64,000 nt of DNA from Syntrophus sp963665935 (GCA_963665935.1 OY762510.1:2418001-2482000), one strand, 5' to 3'. Positions 51,946 to 61,511 are shown, counted from the stretch's first letter. The notes: generated by a model not told the origin, from the letters alone. Made by a program: numbers and translations.

Positions 51946-52167
51946 ATGGCAGGTAAAATATTTTACCGGGAACGCAGGAAGGTCGGCGAAGGAGAAAAGA
52001 AGCCTCGGTTTACTCTGGTTGCGGTAGCGGATATCGATCTAACCTTCTACCCGAAACACATGCGCAAACAGGAACTGGAGCAGATAGCGGCGGCCGTGGG
52101 TGCGGAACTGGTTCTCTTAACCCATGGCGAGAAGGAAAAAGAAGAGGAAGTGGAAGTAAAGGAATAA
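51946..52167 (+). CDS. Small unknown protein in the storage-protein operon
   Basis: 73 residues from ATG 51946, AAGGAGG at ideal spacing (a GTG at 51940 is less likely). Basic N terminus (MAGKIFYRERRKVGEGEKKP), a beta strand FTLVAVADIDLTFY, a helix RKQELEQIAAAVGAELVLL and an acidic tail KEKEEEVEVKE. No Cys, no signal peptide. Not recognised. It sits 16 nt from each neighbour, so it is part of one transcript with the TiaS-like and MoSto-like genes. Confidence 0.72.
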   Translation: MAGKIFYRERRKVGEGEKKPRFTLVAVADIDLTFYPKHMRKQELEQIAAAVGAELVLLTHGEKEKEEEVEVKE

Positions 52168-52183
52168 ACGGAGGGGGATTTTC

Positions 52184-53014
52184 ATGGGCCTTTGGCGCGA
52201 ACGGGACGGACGGCGTCTGCATGTAAAGAGTAAACTGATGGGGGAAAGCCTGGTCAGCAGGTCATTTATGGAAAGTCTGGATGTCGCCCCGCAGCAGCGG
52301 CTTTTCCCCGATGTGAACGTCATCAAGATTGGCGGACAGTCCATCTGTGACCGGGGTGTCAAGGCCCTTCCCCCGATCATTGAAGAAATCGTCGCGAACA
52401 AGAAGGATCATAAGATGCTTCTCACCACTGGAGGCGGCACCCGAAGCCGGCATATCTATTCCATTGGCCTGGAGCTGGGCATGCCCACCGGCATCATTGC
52501 CAAATTCGGCAGCTCCATTTCGGAACAGAACGCCCTTTTGGTGTCGACACTGCTTTCCTCCGAGGGAGGAATCAAGATCGGCCATGATGAAGTCATCAAA
52601 CTATCGACCTATTTTGCCCAGGGTTGCATCCCCGTGATGCACGGGATGCCCCCCTATGATTATTTTGCCATTCCGGAAAAGGGATGGCGTATCCCCGTGC
52701 ACCGAACGGACGTGGGTACGATCATTCTGGCGGACCTGATCGGTGCGCGAAGCTGCATCTACATCAAGGATGAAGACGGGCTCTACACCGATGATCCCAA
52801 AAAGAATTCCGACGCACAATTCATATCCGAAATCAGCGCTTCCGAACTCCTCGCCCGGGATTTTGACGATCTGATCGTGGAACGGCCCTGTCTCGAAATT
52901 CTGCAGAACAGTGAAGTTCTCAACAGCATTCAGATCGTCAATGGCCAGCAGAAAGGAAACATCACCCGCGCCCTGAACGGCGAACCGGTGGGAACGATCA
53001 TTCGAAAGGGATAA
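52184..53014 (+). CDS. Molybdenum-storage-protein (MosA/MosB)-like amino-acid-kinase fold protein
   Basis: 276 residues, ATG 52184, GGAGGGGG upstream. The uridylate-kinase-like fold shows VIKIGGQSICDRG, TTGGGTRSRHIYSIGLELGM, IPVHRTDVGTIILADLIGA, DEDGLYTDDPKKN and IVNGQQKGNITRALNGEPVG. The last motifs and VGTIIRKG resemble the MosA/MosB subunits of Azotobacter, which store molybdate or tungstate as polyoxoanion clusters using ATP. Only one subunit gene is present, so the cage would be homo-oligomeric. Alongside tungstate uptake, a tungsten store is the natural inference. True UMP kinase is less likely given N-terminal length and motifs. Confidence 0.82.
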   Translation: MGLWRERDGRRLHVKSKLMGESLVSRSFMESLDVAPQQRLFPDVNVIKIGGQSICDRGVKALPPIIEEIVANKKDHKMLLTTGGGTRSRHIYSIGLELGMPTGIIAKFGSSISEQNALLVSTLLSSEGGIKIGHDEVIKLSTYFAQGCIPVMHGMPPYDYFAIPEKGWRIPVHRTDVGTIILADLIGARSCIYIKDEDGLYTDDPKKNSDAQFISEISASELLARDFDDLIVERPCLEILQNSEVLNSIQIVNGQQKGNITRALNGEPVGTIIRKG

Positions 53015-53737
53015 ACGGGTTTGCGTTTTCGGGGCGAATCCGTAACCTTTATTTTCTACATCTTTCTCCTGCAGCATCTTGCCGTGGATGTTACCATCTC
53101 ATGGCAGCTGCAGAACCTCTGCTGATTTCCTTTTCGATCATATCGGCAGCTTGAGTCACATCCACGGCTTTCCCTGCATCTCTCCGCACTGCCAGAAACT
53201 CCCCATGGAAAATCCCCGGTAAAGATCCTGCTTCCACGGTGCCGGGATCAATTTCTCAGCCAGCCAGCATCATTTCTACCTTTTCTCTTGCGATTCTCTT
53301 TTAATCCGGGATGGGCATAAAGAAGAGTTGCTCCGCCAATCCATTCCAGGTGTCAGGCATGGATCATAATCTGAAAATTATCCTTGATAATCACTTGTAC
53401 AGACAAAAACAAACAAATTAGACTAATTTTACCTTCATGTGAGATTACATTACGTTAAATATAGCATGGATAATATGTAATGATAAATGATGTAAAGTAT
53501 GTCTTGTCAATAAAAGATATATTTTGTAATTTTCATGCGACTGGATGCATGCTTGCGGTGAAGTTAATATTATAAATTTTCAATTTTAAAAGGTTTTAAA
53601 CTTATCCCCTGAACCAGTAAGGATAAAATGAAAGACATTTAGTCTTAAAAAGGAGCTACATTATACTTGACAAGTGATTACGTTATGATAAAGGTAGCAC
53701 CACTAATTGTAATGAACATATATAGAGGAGTGAAGAC
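53015..53737. promoter_or_regulatory. 723-bp region upstream of bam operon 2
   Basis: Holds a possible gene relic at 53091-53360 and then an AT-rich stretch before bamB copy 2. Motifs TTACGTTA (near 53451 and 53678) recur, and CATTAC/GTAATG half-sites bracket 53448-53482. A TTGACA lies at 53667-53672 but no good -10 follows at normal spacing. The GGTCAC/GTAACC operator of operon 1 is absent, so the two bam operons are controlled differently. Confidence 0.5.
53091..53360 (-). pseudogene. Possible decayed small gene with two in-frame stops
   Basis: Ninety codons on the minus strand from ATG 53358-53360 to TAA 53091-53093, interrupted in the same frame by TAA (53301-53303) and TGA (53256-53258). 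The pieces read like protein: MPDTWNGLAEQLFFMPIPD, KRIAREKVEMMLAG and LPGIFHGEFLAVRRDAGKAV with AADMIEKEI after. Since one stop is TAA, selenocysteine recoding cannot rescue it. No family recognised; a chance frame is possible. Confidence 0.35.
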
Positions 53738-55714
53738 ATGAGGTACGCAGAGACTGGGTACAATTTGGAAATTGATTTGACCACCGGAAACATAGAGAAG
53801 GTGGAAACGGACCCGAGAGACACGGAGGCATTGCTTGGAGGCTTGGGTACCAACGCCAAAATTATGTGGGACAGGGTTCCTCCGGAAGTCGAGCCCTTCG
53901 ATCCCGAAAATCTGCTCATCTTCGGCACTGGCCTATTATGCGGCACGATGTGTCCTGGGGCAAATCGTACCATCGTGACGACGGTTTCTCCCCAGACGCG
54001 GTTCATGGCCTATTCGATGATGGGGGGATTCTTTGCACCGGAATTGAAGTATGCCGGCTATGACAAGATCATCCTTCGCGGCAAGTCCCCGAAGCTGGTT
54101 TACCTCTGGATTAACAACGACAAGGTGGAGCTTCGCGATGCCTCCCATCTGTCCGGCAAGGGCGCCGTGGAAACCCAGGATCTCATTCGGAAGGAACTGG
54201 ATGAACCGCGGGCCCACGTGGCGGCGATCGGTATGGCCGGTGAAAACAGGGTCTGGTTTGCTTCCATCGAGCAGGGCCGCTCCAGCGCCAGCCGTCAGGG
54301 GCTGGGCGCCGTCATGGGAGACAAGGGAGTCAAGGCGATTGCAGTCCGGGGCACCAAGGATATCAATGTATATCGTCCAGCCGAGTTGTACAAGGAATGC
54401 GAATGGATGATGGAATACATGATGTGGCGGCAGGAAAACCCGATCCCCAAGATGATGCCCATCATGGCCATCCTCGGGTCGCCCCAGGAAATGATGGAAT
54501 GTGACGAGAAGTGGCACACGGAGAATTTCGTGTGGGGAAATGCCCGGACCCGAAGAAAGGATTTCTGGACGCCGGAAATCGAGGAAGCCTGGACGCAGAC
54601 TCAGGTCAGCGTGCGGACACGGCTGATCAGTTGCTACAACTGTCCCATCAAGTGCGGGGCGACGATCACCATTCCGGGCCAGGCTGCCTACATGATGAAG
54701 TGCTTTACCAAACTCACCTATGCCCTGGGCGCCATGGTAGACTCTCTGGAGTTCAGCTTGAGGACGGCCCAGCGGGCTACGGAGTACGGTCTGGACGGGT
54801 TCTCCGCTCCCCAGGTCATCGCCTTTGCCTGGGAGCTCCTGGACGCGGGGATTCTGACAAAGGAAGATTTTGCAGGAACGGAGGAATATCCGCCCTGTCC
54901 GCTGGATGATAACGCCGACAGATTCAACTGGCTGCTGGACAGAATCGTCCGCCGTCAGGGCATCGGCAATATCCTGGCCAACGGTGTTTACTGGGCGGCC
55001 CGGGAAATCGGCAAGGGTGCGGAAGAGTACGATCACAACTGTATCCGGAAGCATGAACAGACACCCCTCAAACTCGGCATGGTCAATCCCCTGTACTATC
55101 TGATGTATGCCACCAACGAAAAGCTGAACATTACCCAGATTGAAGGCCAGTGGCCCCAGATGCCCTACAAGGATGTGGCGGACCGGGAGGCCTATGTGAA
55201 GGATTGGTTCCAGGTTCCCGAGGAAAAGTTCAAGGGGTACTTCCTGAAATGGGAGCCCAAGGGGGAATTCTCCATGCCCTATTATCCGGGCATCCAGGAG
55301 TGCTGCGATATCGTGAACTGGATGGAAATGATGCACTACATCGACGACGCCACGGGCGTCTGCACGGGCATCTCGGCATTCCACCTGAAACCGCCCTATC
55401 ATATCCACAACTATCCCGGCATTATCGCCAATGCAACGGGTCTTGAGATGGACGAGGAGAAGCTGATCACCTTTACCAAGCGGGAACGGCAGCTGGTCCG
55501 GGCCAACAATGTCCGCAGAGGTTGGAGAAGGGCCGATGATGAACCGCCTCAGGACCACTGGTCAAAGCGGCTTCCCGAGTATGAAAAAGAGCTCCTCGAT
55601 GCCTACTATGCGTTCAAGGGCTGGAACATGGACGGGATTCCCACCAAAGAGACTTTGCTGGCACTGGACCTGGGTTACGTTGCTGAAGATTTTGAGAAGA
55701 GAGGTATTTTATAA
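53738..55714 (+). CDS. bamB: BamB-like tungsten oxidoreductase (copy 2)
   Basis: 658 residues, ATG 53738, AGGAGTGAAG upstream. Aldehyde oxidoreductase family with MRYAETGYNLEIDLTTGNIE, GLGTNAKIMWDRVPPEVEPF, GENRVWFASIEQGRSSASRQ, and cluster ligands C299, C302, C306 in CYNCPIKCG. The later region has a single Cys (GVCTGISAF), as expected for the fourth ligand, unlike copy 1. From memory its N-terminal region resembles Geobacter BamB more than copy 1 does. Proposed role: active-site subunit of benzoyl-CoA reductase or of its reverse, 1,5-dienoyl-CoA oxidation. Confidence 0.92.
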   Translation: MRYAETGYNLEIDLTTGNIEKVETDPRDTEALLGGLGTNAKIMWDRVPPEVEPFDPENLLIFGTGLLCGTMCPGANRTIVTTVSPQTRFMAYSMMGGFFAPELKYAGYDKIILRGKSPKLVYLWINNDKVELRDASHLSGKGAVETQDLIRKELDEPRAHVAAIGMAGENRVWFASIEQGRSSASRQGLGAVMGDKGVKAIAVRGTKDINVYRPAELYKECEWMMEYMMWRQENPIPKMMPIMAILGSPQEMMECDEKWHTENFVWGNARTRRKDFWTPEIEEAWTQTQVSVRTRLISCYNCPIKCGATITIPGQAAYMMKCFTKLTYALGAMVDSLEFSLRTAQRATEYGLDGFSAPQVIAFAWELLDAGILTKEDFAGTEEYPPCPLDDNADRFNWLLDRIVRRQGIGNILANGVYWAAREIGKGAEEYDHNCIRKHEQTPLKLGMVNPLYYLMYATNEKLNITQIEGQWPQMPYKDVADREAYVKDWFQVPEEKFKGYFLKWEPKGEFSMPYYPGIQECCDIVNWMEMMHYIDDATGVCTGISAFHLKPPYHIHNYPGIIANATGLEMDEEKLITFTKRERQLVRANNVRRGWRRADDEPPQDHWSKRLPEYEKELLDAYYAFKGWNMDGIPTKETLLALDLGYVAEDFEKRGIL

Positions 55715-55715
55715 G

Positions 55716-56255
55716 ATGGCCACGATAAAAAAGATAATCAAGACAATCAAGGTCGATGTTTCCAAATGCAATGGCTGCCGGGCCTGCGAGATGATCTGCT
55801 CCGCCTTTCACGCGGTACCGAAATACAGCACCATGAATCCCGAGAGAGGCCGCGTCCGGCTGTTCCGTGATCCAATTAGGGACTTGTATCTTCCCATGTA
55901 TGCCGGCCCATATGTGGCGGCCGAATGCATGGGCAGGGATAAATATATCATCGACGGGAAGGAATATGATGAGTGCGACTTCTGCCGGGCCGCCTGCCCG
56001 TCTCGGGATCTTTTCCATGAACCGGATTCCGGTCTTCCCCTCAAATGCGACATGTGTGAAGACGATCCCCCTCAGAAAGAACCCCTTTGCGTCAAGTGGT
56101 GTCCGAATGACGCCTTAACTTACGAGGAAAGGGAAGAGGAAATCGAAGAGCAGGTGGAGATGGAGGATGTGGAAGAAGGATTGACCGCCATGGTGGACAA
56201 ATACGGCTGGGACAAGATGAAGGATGCCTTCGCCCGCATGCAGATGAAGGACTAA
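55716..56255 (+). CDS. bamC: BamC-like ferredoxin subunit (copy 2)
   Basis: 179 residues from ATG 55716, 1 nt after the bamB stop, with GAGAGG upstream; a longer frame from 55509 is a shadow of bamB. Motifs CNGCRACEMIC, CDFCRAAC, CDMCEDDPP and CVKWC mirror copy 1. Sequence differs at many positions from copy 1 until MVDKYGWDKMKDAFARMQ, where DNA becomes nearly identical. Transfers electrons between BamB and the DEF module. Confidence 0.9.
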   Translation: MATIKKIIKTIKVDVSKCNGCRACEMICSAFHAVPKYSTMNPERGRVRLFRDPIRDLYLPMYAGPYVAAECMGRDKYIIDGKEYDECDFCRAACPSRDLFHEPDSGLPLKCDMCEDDPPQKEPLCVKWCPNDALTYEEREEEIEEQVEMEDVEEGLTAMVDKYGWDKMKDAFARMQMKD

Positions 56256-56389
56256 GATTTTACACCTTCGTTAATAGAGACCATCCAACAGGATTATCCG
56301 GTCGGCTCCGGGAGAAAGGCAGGCAAAGCGTTCTGATTTTCTGCCGGAGCAGGAAGTTGAAAACAGGATTATAAGAAGGAAGGGAATCG

Positions 56390-57541
56390 ATGGAGACTAT
56401 AGCTCCTTACAAAGAGATTATTGCTGAAGTGAAATCGCACGGTGGAGACGCCTTCAAGCGATGTTTCCAATGCGGATTGTGCGACAGTGTCTGTCCCTGG
56501 AACCGGGTGACGAGCTTCAGCATGCGCAAGCTGGTCCGGGAGGCCACCTTCGGCCTGACGGATATAGAAAGTGAAGATATGTGGCGCTGCACCACCTGCG
56601 GGAGATGCCCCCAGCAGTGCCCGAGAGACGTCAAACAGATCGAGTCCGGCGTAGCCCTGCGGCGGATCGCCACGGAATACGGGGTGTATCCCCACTCCGT
56701 CCTGCCCATCAAGTCTATTCGAGGCAGCCTCGTGGGTTCGGGGAACCCCCTGAACGAAGAGCGGAGCAAGCGGGCAGACTGGGCCAAGGGCCTGAATGTT
56801 CCGGAATTTACCGAGGACATGGATATTCTTTACTTCCCGGACTGCTACGCCAGCTATGACCCGCGGATGAAGAAGGTGGCCGTGGCCACGGCGAAGGTCC
56901 TGCAGAAGGCTGGGGTGAACTTCGGCATTCTGGGCGATAAGGAAGTATGCTGCGGCGAGAGCATCCGCAAGGCGGGTGAAGAGGAGGTTTTCAAGCGCCT
57001 GGCCAAGGAAAACATCAAGGCGTTTGTCGATGCCGGGGTGAAGAAGATCCTGGTGTCCTCCCCCCACTGCTACCACACCTTCAAAAACGAGTACCCCGAG
57101 TTCAAGGTGAACTTCGAGGTGGTCCATATTACCCAGTTCCTGGCCGAACTGATCCGGGAGGGGAAGCTGACCCTGAGCGGCGAGTATGCCAAGAAACTCA
57201 CCTGGCACGACCCCTGTTACCTGGGCCGCCACAATGGCGTCTACAATGAGCCGCGGGAAGTCCTGCAGGCGGTTCCCGGTGCGGAGTTCACGGAGCTTCC
57301 CGAGCACCATGTGGCGAGTCTGTGCTGCGGCGGCGGCGGAGGCCGGATCTGGATGGAGACGGTCAAGGGCGAGCGCTTCTGCGACCTGCGGATCGACCAG
57401 GCGGTGGGTGTCGGGGCGGAGGTGCTGGTGACGGCGTGTCCGTACTGCATCACGAACTTCGAGGACAGCCGGGTGACCATGGGTATGGACGAGAAGATCG
57501 AGATCAAAGAGATTTCGGAAGTGATTGCGGAATTGATTTAG
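56390..57541 (+). CDS. bamD: BamD-like HdrD-type iron-sulfur protein (copy 2)
   Basis: 383 residues, ATG 56390, AAGGAAGGG upstream. Two ferredoxin motifs (CFQCGLCDSVC, CTTCGRCPQQC) and two CCG domains. Differs from copy 1 by one residue, Ala174 for Thr, and by one base over the whole gene as far as I could see. The identity of this gene next to a diverged bamBC means both BamB forms would use essentially the same downstream electron-transfer module. Confidence 0.92.
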   Translation: METIAPYKEIIAEVKSHGGDAFKRCFQCGLCDSVCPWNRVTSFSMRKLVREATFGLTDIESEDMWRCTTCGRCPQQCPRDVKQIESGVALRRIATEYGVYPHSVLPIKSIRGSLVGSGNPLNEERSKRADWAKGLNVPEFTEDMDILYFPDCYASYDPRMKKVAVATAKVLQKAGVNFGILGDKEVCCGESIRKAGEEEVFKRLAKENIKAFVDAGVKKILVSSPHCYHTFKNEYPEFKVNFEVVHITQFLAELIREGKLTLSGEYAKKLTWHDPCYLGRHNGVYNEPREVLQAVPGAEFTELPEHHVASLCCGGGGGRIWMETVKGERFCDLRIDQAVGVGAEVLVTACPYCITNFEDSRVTMGMDEKIEIKEISEVIAELI

Positions 57542-57570
57542 AAATCATCAAATTCGATGAGGTAATATAA

Positions 57571-60500
57571 ATGGAAAAAGAAAAGAACAATTTTGGCGAC
57601 GTAATGGTCGTCGGCGGCGGGATCAGCGGCATTCAGGCCTCTCTGGATCTTGCCACTGCGGGTTTCAAGGTCTTCCTGGTGGAGACTTCGCCCAGCATCG
57701 GGGGCCACATGGCCCAGCTGGACAAGACGTTCCCCACGAACGACTGCTCCATGTGAATTCTCGCACCCAAACTGGTCGAGGTCGGCCGGCATCCAAACAT
57801 AGAGGTCCTGACGTACACGGAAGTGGATCGTGTGAAGGGAGAAGCGGGGAAATTCGAAGTAACATTAAGGAGAAAACCAAGATACATCATCGAGGATAAA
57901 TGTACGGGCTGTACCGTCTGCGTGGAGTACTGCCCCGTCGTTTACCCCGACCAATACAACCAGGAGATCTCGAAGAACAAGGCCATTCATGTGTATTTTG
58001 CCCAGGCCATTCCGCTGATCACCTATATTGACGAAAGCTGCCTTTATCTGAAGGAAGAGAAGTGCAAGATCTGCCAGGCCGTTTGCAAGGCGGACGCCAT
58101 TGATTTGAAGCAGACCGAGGAGTTTGTGGACATCAAGGTGGGGGCGGTCATCCTGGCGGCCGGTGTGGAGCCCTTTGATCCCAAGGTTAAAGAGGAATAC
58201 CACTACGGCGAATTCGCCAACGTGGTCACCGGGATGGATTTCGAGCGGTTGCTGGGTTCCACGGGTCCTTACGGCGGCGAGATCCTGCGCGCTTCGGATC
58301 TGAAGCATCCCCATAAGATCGCGTGGCTTTCCTGCATCGGTTCCCGCCGGGTCACCGAAGGGGAGAACAGCTACTGCTCCATGGTCTGCTGCACCTACAG
58401 CCAGAAGCATGCGATTTTGACGAAGGACCACGACGCCACGGCGGAGTGCACGATCTTCCATAACGATGTCCGCTCCTACGGGAAGGACTTCGAGCGGTAT
58501 GTCGACCGGACCCAGGCCCTGGAGGGCATCCGGTTCATCCGCAGTTATGTCTCCATCGTCCGCGAGGACCCGGTGACGAAGAATGTCGTTCTCCGGTACT
58601 CCACCCCCGACGAAGGGGTCAAGGAAGAGGAATTCGACATGGTGGTCCTGGCCGTCGGCCTGGCGCCGCCCAAGAATTATCTGGAGATGGCGGAAAAGTA
58701 CGGCATCGAACTCAATGAGCACGGTTTCGCCAAAACGGATCTCACAAATCCCATCCAGACGACGAAGCCGGGGATTTTTGTCAGCGGCGGCTTCCAGGGT
58801 CCGCTGGACATTCCCGAGTCGGTTTTCAGCGCCAGTGGGGCGGGCTCCCAGATCGGCGAGCTACTCGACTACCGTCGAGGCAATCTGTCCACGGAACGGA
58901 TCTATCCGGAGGAGAGGGATGTGGCGGCGGAAGAGCCGAAGATCGGCGTCTTTGTCTGCCACTGCGGGGCGAACATCGGCAGGATCGTCAATGTCCCCGA
59001 GGTCGTCGCATACGCTCTGACGTTGCCCAACGTGGTCTACGCCCAGGAGCAGCTCTTCTCCTGCGCGACGAACTCCGCCCAGGAAATCTCCGACAAGACC
59101 AGGGAACTGGGGCTCAACCGCGTGATCATCTCGGCCTGTTCGCCGCGAACCCTGGAGCCGCTCTTCCGGGACACGGTCCGGGAGGCGGGGATCAACCAGT
59201 ATTACTATGAAATGGCCAATATCCGGGAGCACAACTCCTGGGTCCACCAGAAGGAAAAGGAAGAGGCCACCCAGAAGGCGAAGGACCTCACAAGGATGTC
59301 CGTGGCCCGGGCGCGCATGCTGCAGCCCCTGCAGGAATTCGACCTGCCGGTGAACAACAACGCCCTGGTTGTGGGCGGCGGGATCGCCGGGATGGTCTGT
59401 TCGCTCTCCATCGCCGAACAGGGGCACGAGGTATACCTGATCGAAAAGGCGAAGGATCTGGGCGGCAACGCCAACCGGGTCCATTACACCCTGGAGGGTC
59501 TGGACGTTCAGGCCTACCTGAGCGATCTGAAGCAGAAGATCTACTCGAACCCCCTGGTGCACGTCTATAACGATGCGACCATTCTGGAGGCTGCCGGTTA
59601 TATCGGGAACTTCGTCACGACGGTGAAGTCTCCCCGGGGAACCACGGAGATCAAACACGGAGCGTCCGTCCTTTCCATCGGCGCGGATGAATACAAACCG
59701 ACGGAATACCTCTACGGCCAGGACGAACGGGTCATGACACAGCTGGAGCTGGAGGGGAAGATCGCCGGGGGAGACGAGGCGATCGCCAATGCCCAGAGCA
59801 TGGTGATGATCCAGTGCGTGGGGTGCCGAAACGAGGACCGGAACTACTGTTCAAGGATCTGCTGCACCCATGCCATCAAGAACGCCCTGAAGCTGAAGGA
59901 TAAGAATCCAGAGATGGATATCTACATCCTCTTCCGGGATATGAGGACCTATGGGTTCTCCGAGGATTATTACCGGGAAGCCTCGGAAAGAGATGTGAAG
60001 TTTGTCCGCTTCGAGCCGGCAGATGCCCCCCAGGTGGAGCCGGCGGTCGAGGAAGGGCGCCCCGTTTTGCGGGTGACCGTTCCCGATCCGATTCTAGGTC
60101 AGTATATGGCGCTGGATGCCGACTATCTCGTATTGTCCGCCGCCACGCTTCCCTCTTCTGCGACGAAGGAAGTCGCCGCACAGTTCAAGGTTGTCTTGAG
60201 CCTGGACGGCTTCTTCAAGGAAGCCCACGTGAAGCTTCGTCCGGTGGAGTTTGCCACGGACGGCGTGTTCCTCTGCGGGTTGGCTCAGTATCCCAAGCAT
60301 ATCACGGAAACGATCAACCAGGCCTATGGTTGTGCCGGTCGGGTCCTGACGTTGCTGTCCCGAGATACGGTCACCGCCTCCGGCTCGGTCTGCGAGGTGA
60401 ATGAAAAGAAGTGCATGGGCTGCGGGTCCTGCGCGACGGTCTGTACCTATGGGGCCATCGAGATGCGGGAGACGAAGCAGGGGAAGAAGGCGACGATGAA

Positions 60501-60642
60501 TCCCGTCCTCTGCAAGGGCGACGGTCTGTGCAATGCCATGTGCCCGACGGGTGCGATTTACCTGAAGCACTACACGGAGGATGAGCTCATGGCCCAGATC
60601 GATGCGATCGTGCCGGAGCGGGTAGCAGCGGAAGTCGACTGA
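57571..60642 (+). CDS. bamE: BamE-like HdrA homologue, selenoprotein (copy 2)
   Basis: 1023 residues with TGA 57754-57756 read as selenocysteine 62 in NDCSM-U-ILAPKLVEV. Same domain order as copy 1: FAD domain, two ferredoxin clusters, second HdrA-like half, C-terminal CMGCGSCATVC and CKGDGLCNAMC. Identical to copy 1 up to about residue 793; after that substitutions appear (ASERDVKFVRFEPADAPQVE against ASEKDVKFVRFEPEAAPKVE). The SECIS-like hairpin lies at 57772-57789. Predicted flavin-based bifurcation subunit. A gene caller that stops at 57756 will split it wrongly. Confidence 0.92.
57772..57789 (+). promoter_or_regulatory. Candidate SECIS hairpin, bamE copy 2
   Basis: Same 7-pair stem and AGGT loop as at 34002-34019, 15 nt after the TGA. 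Lies in the homogenised tract, so its conservation is not independent evidence. Confidence 0.6.
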
Positions 60643-60671
60643 GGAATCAAGAATTTAGGAAGGAGAGAGAA

Positions 60672-61511
60672 ATGGCCGAAAAATTTAAGCCCCGGATCAT
60701 CGGTTTCGTGTGCCACTGGTGAGCATACGGTGCCGCTGACCTGGCTGGAGTTTCCAGACTGCAATATACACACGAAATGAGGCTCGTCCGTGTCATGTGC
60801 ACGGGACGGGTGGATATGACCCATGTGCTGCGCGCCTTCATGGACGGTTGCGACGGGGTGTTCGTTGGCGGATGCCACCTCGGGGAATGCAACTACATCA
60901 CGAACGGCAATTACCATGCGCAGAACATGGTGGCCCTGGCGAAGAAACTGCTGGAGCGCATCGGGATGAATTCCGAGCGCCTGCGGCTGAACTTCATGTC
61001 GGGTGCGGAAGCGAACCTTTATGCAGACAGCGTCAACGCCTTTGTCAAGAAGATCAAGGAAATCGGTCCTCTCGGCGTGATGGAGGGGATCGGGAAGGAA
61101 GATCTGGAAGCCCGTCTGGCGGAACTTTACCAGCAGATTCCCTATATCAAGGTGATGACGAACGCCAAGCTTGGGACGCCGGTGTACAGCCACGAGGAAG
61201 TGGAGAATCTGTTCACCACGGAAGAAGTGGAGAAGCTCTTCAGCGAGAAGCTCTCATACTATATAGACCCGCAGAAGTGCCAGGCCTGTATGACCTGTGC
61301 GCGGCGCTGCCCGATGGATGCGATCATCAGCGAGAAGAAGCAGGTTCATATCATCGAGCAGGATAAGTGTATCCGTTGCGGAGCCTGCTTTGCCGCCTGC
61401 CCGCCGCAGTTCAGCGCGATCACGAAGCTGGCGGGAGGCGAACCCGTTCCCCCGCCTCCGCCGGAAGGTCAGCGGGACGTCGTCAAGAAGGGCAAGGAGG
61501 CGACTGCATAA
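60672..61511 (+). CDS. bamF: BamF-like MvhD homologue, selenoprotein (copy 2)
   Basis: 279 residues from ATG 60672 (AGGAGAG upstream), with TGA 60720-60722 as selenocysteine 17 in FVCHW-U-AYGAADLAGV. Then MvhD ligands CTGRVD and GGCHLGECNY and ferredoxin motifs CQACMTCARRC and CIRCGACFAAC. It differs from copy 1 at many positions, including a one-residue insertion near the Pro-rich tail, so it lies outside the homogenised tract; yet the TGA and surrounding residues are kept, which argues that the recoding is functional. Confidence 0.92.
60745..60757 (+). promoter_or_regulatory. Candidate SECIS hairpin, bamF copy 2
   Basis: CTGGA-GTT-TCCAG, 22 nt after the TGA, kept between the diverged bamF copies. 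Confidence 0.45.

Larger units (their letters stand above)
56345..59951 (+). repeat. Near-identical 3.6-kb direct repeat, copy 2
   Basis: Partner of 32575-36181, same orientation, constant offset 23770, no indels. After 59951 the two bamE genes diverge with clustered, largely silent differences, then re-converge in patches. Confidence 0.93.

Noticed and set aside
53091..53360. A new selenoprotein read through TGA 53256
   Set aside because: The same frame also holds a TAA stop upstream, which Sec recoding cannot pass.
55509..55715. Longer start for bamC copy 2
   Set aside because: That frame overlaps the conserved bamB 3' end; ATG 55716 aligns with bamC copy 1 and gives the same length.
32575..59951. 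The duplicated bamDE tract as a simple assembly error
   Set aside because: Flanking bamB, bamC, bamE tail and bamF differ between copies and spacing is consistent, so two loci exist; a collapsed or copied consensus in the middle cannot be fully excluded without reads.
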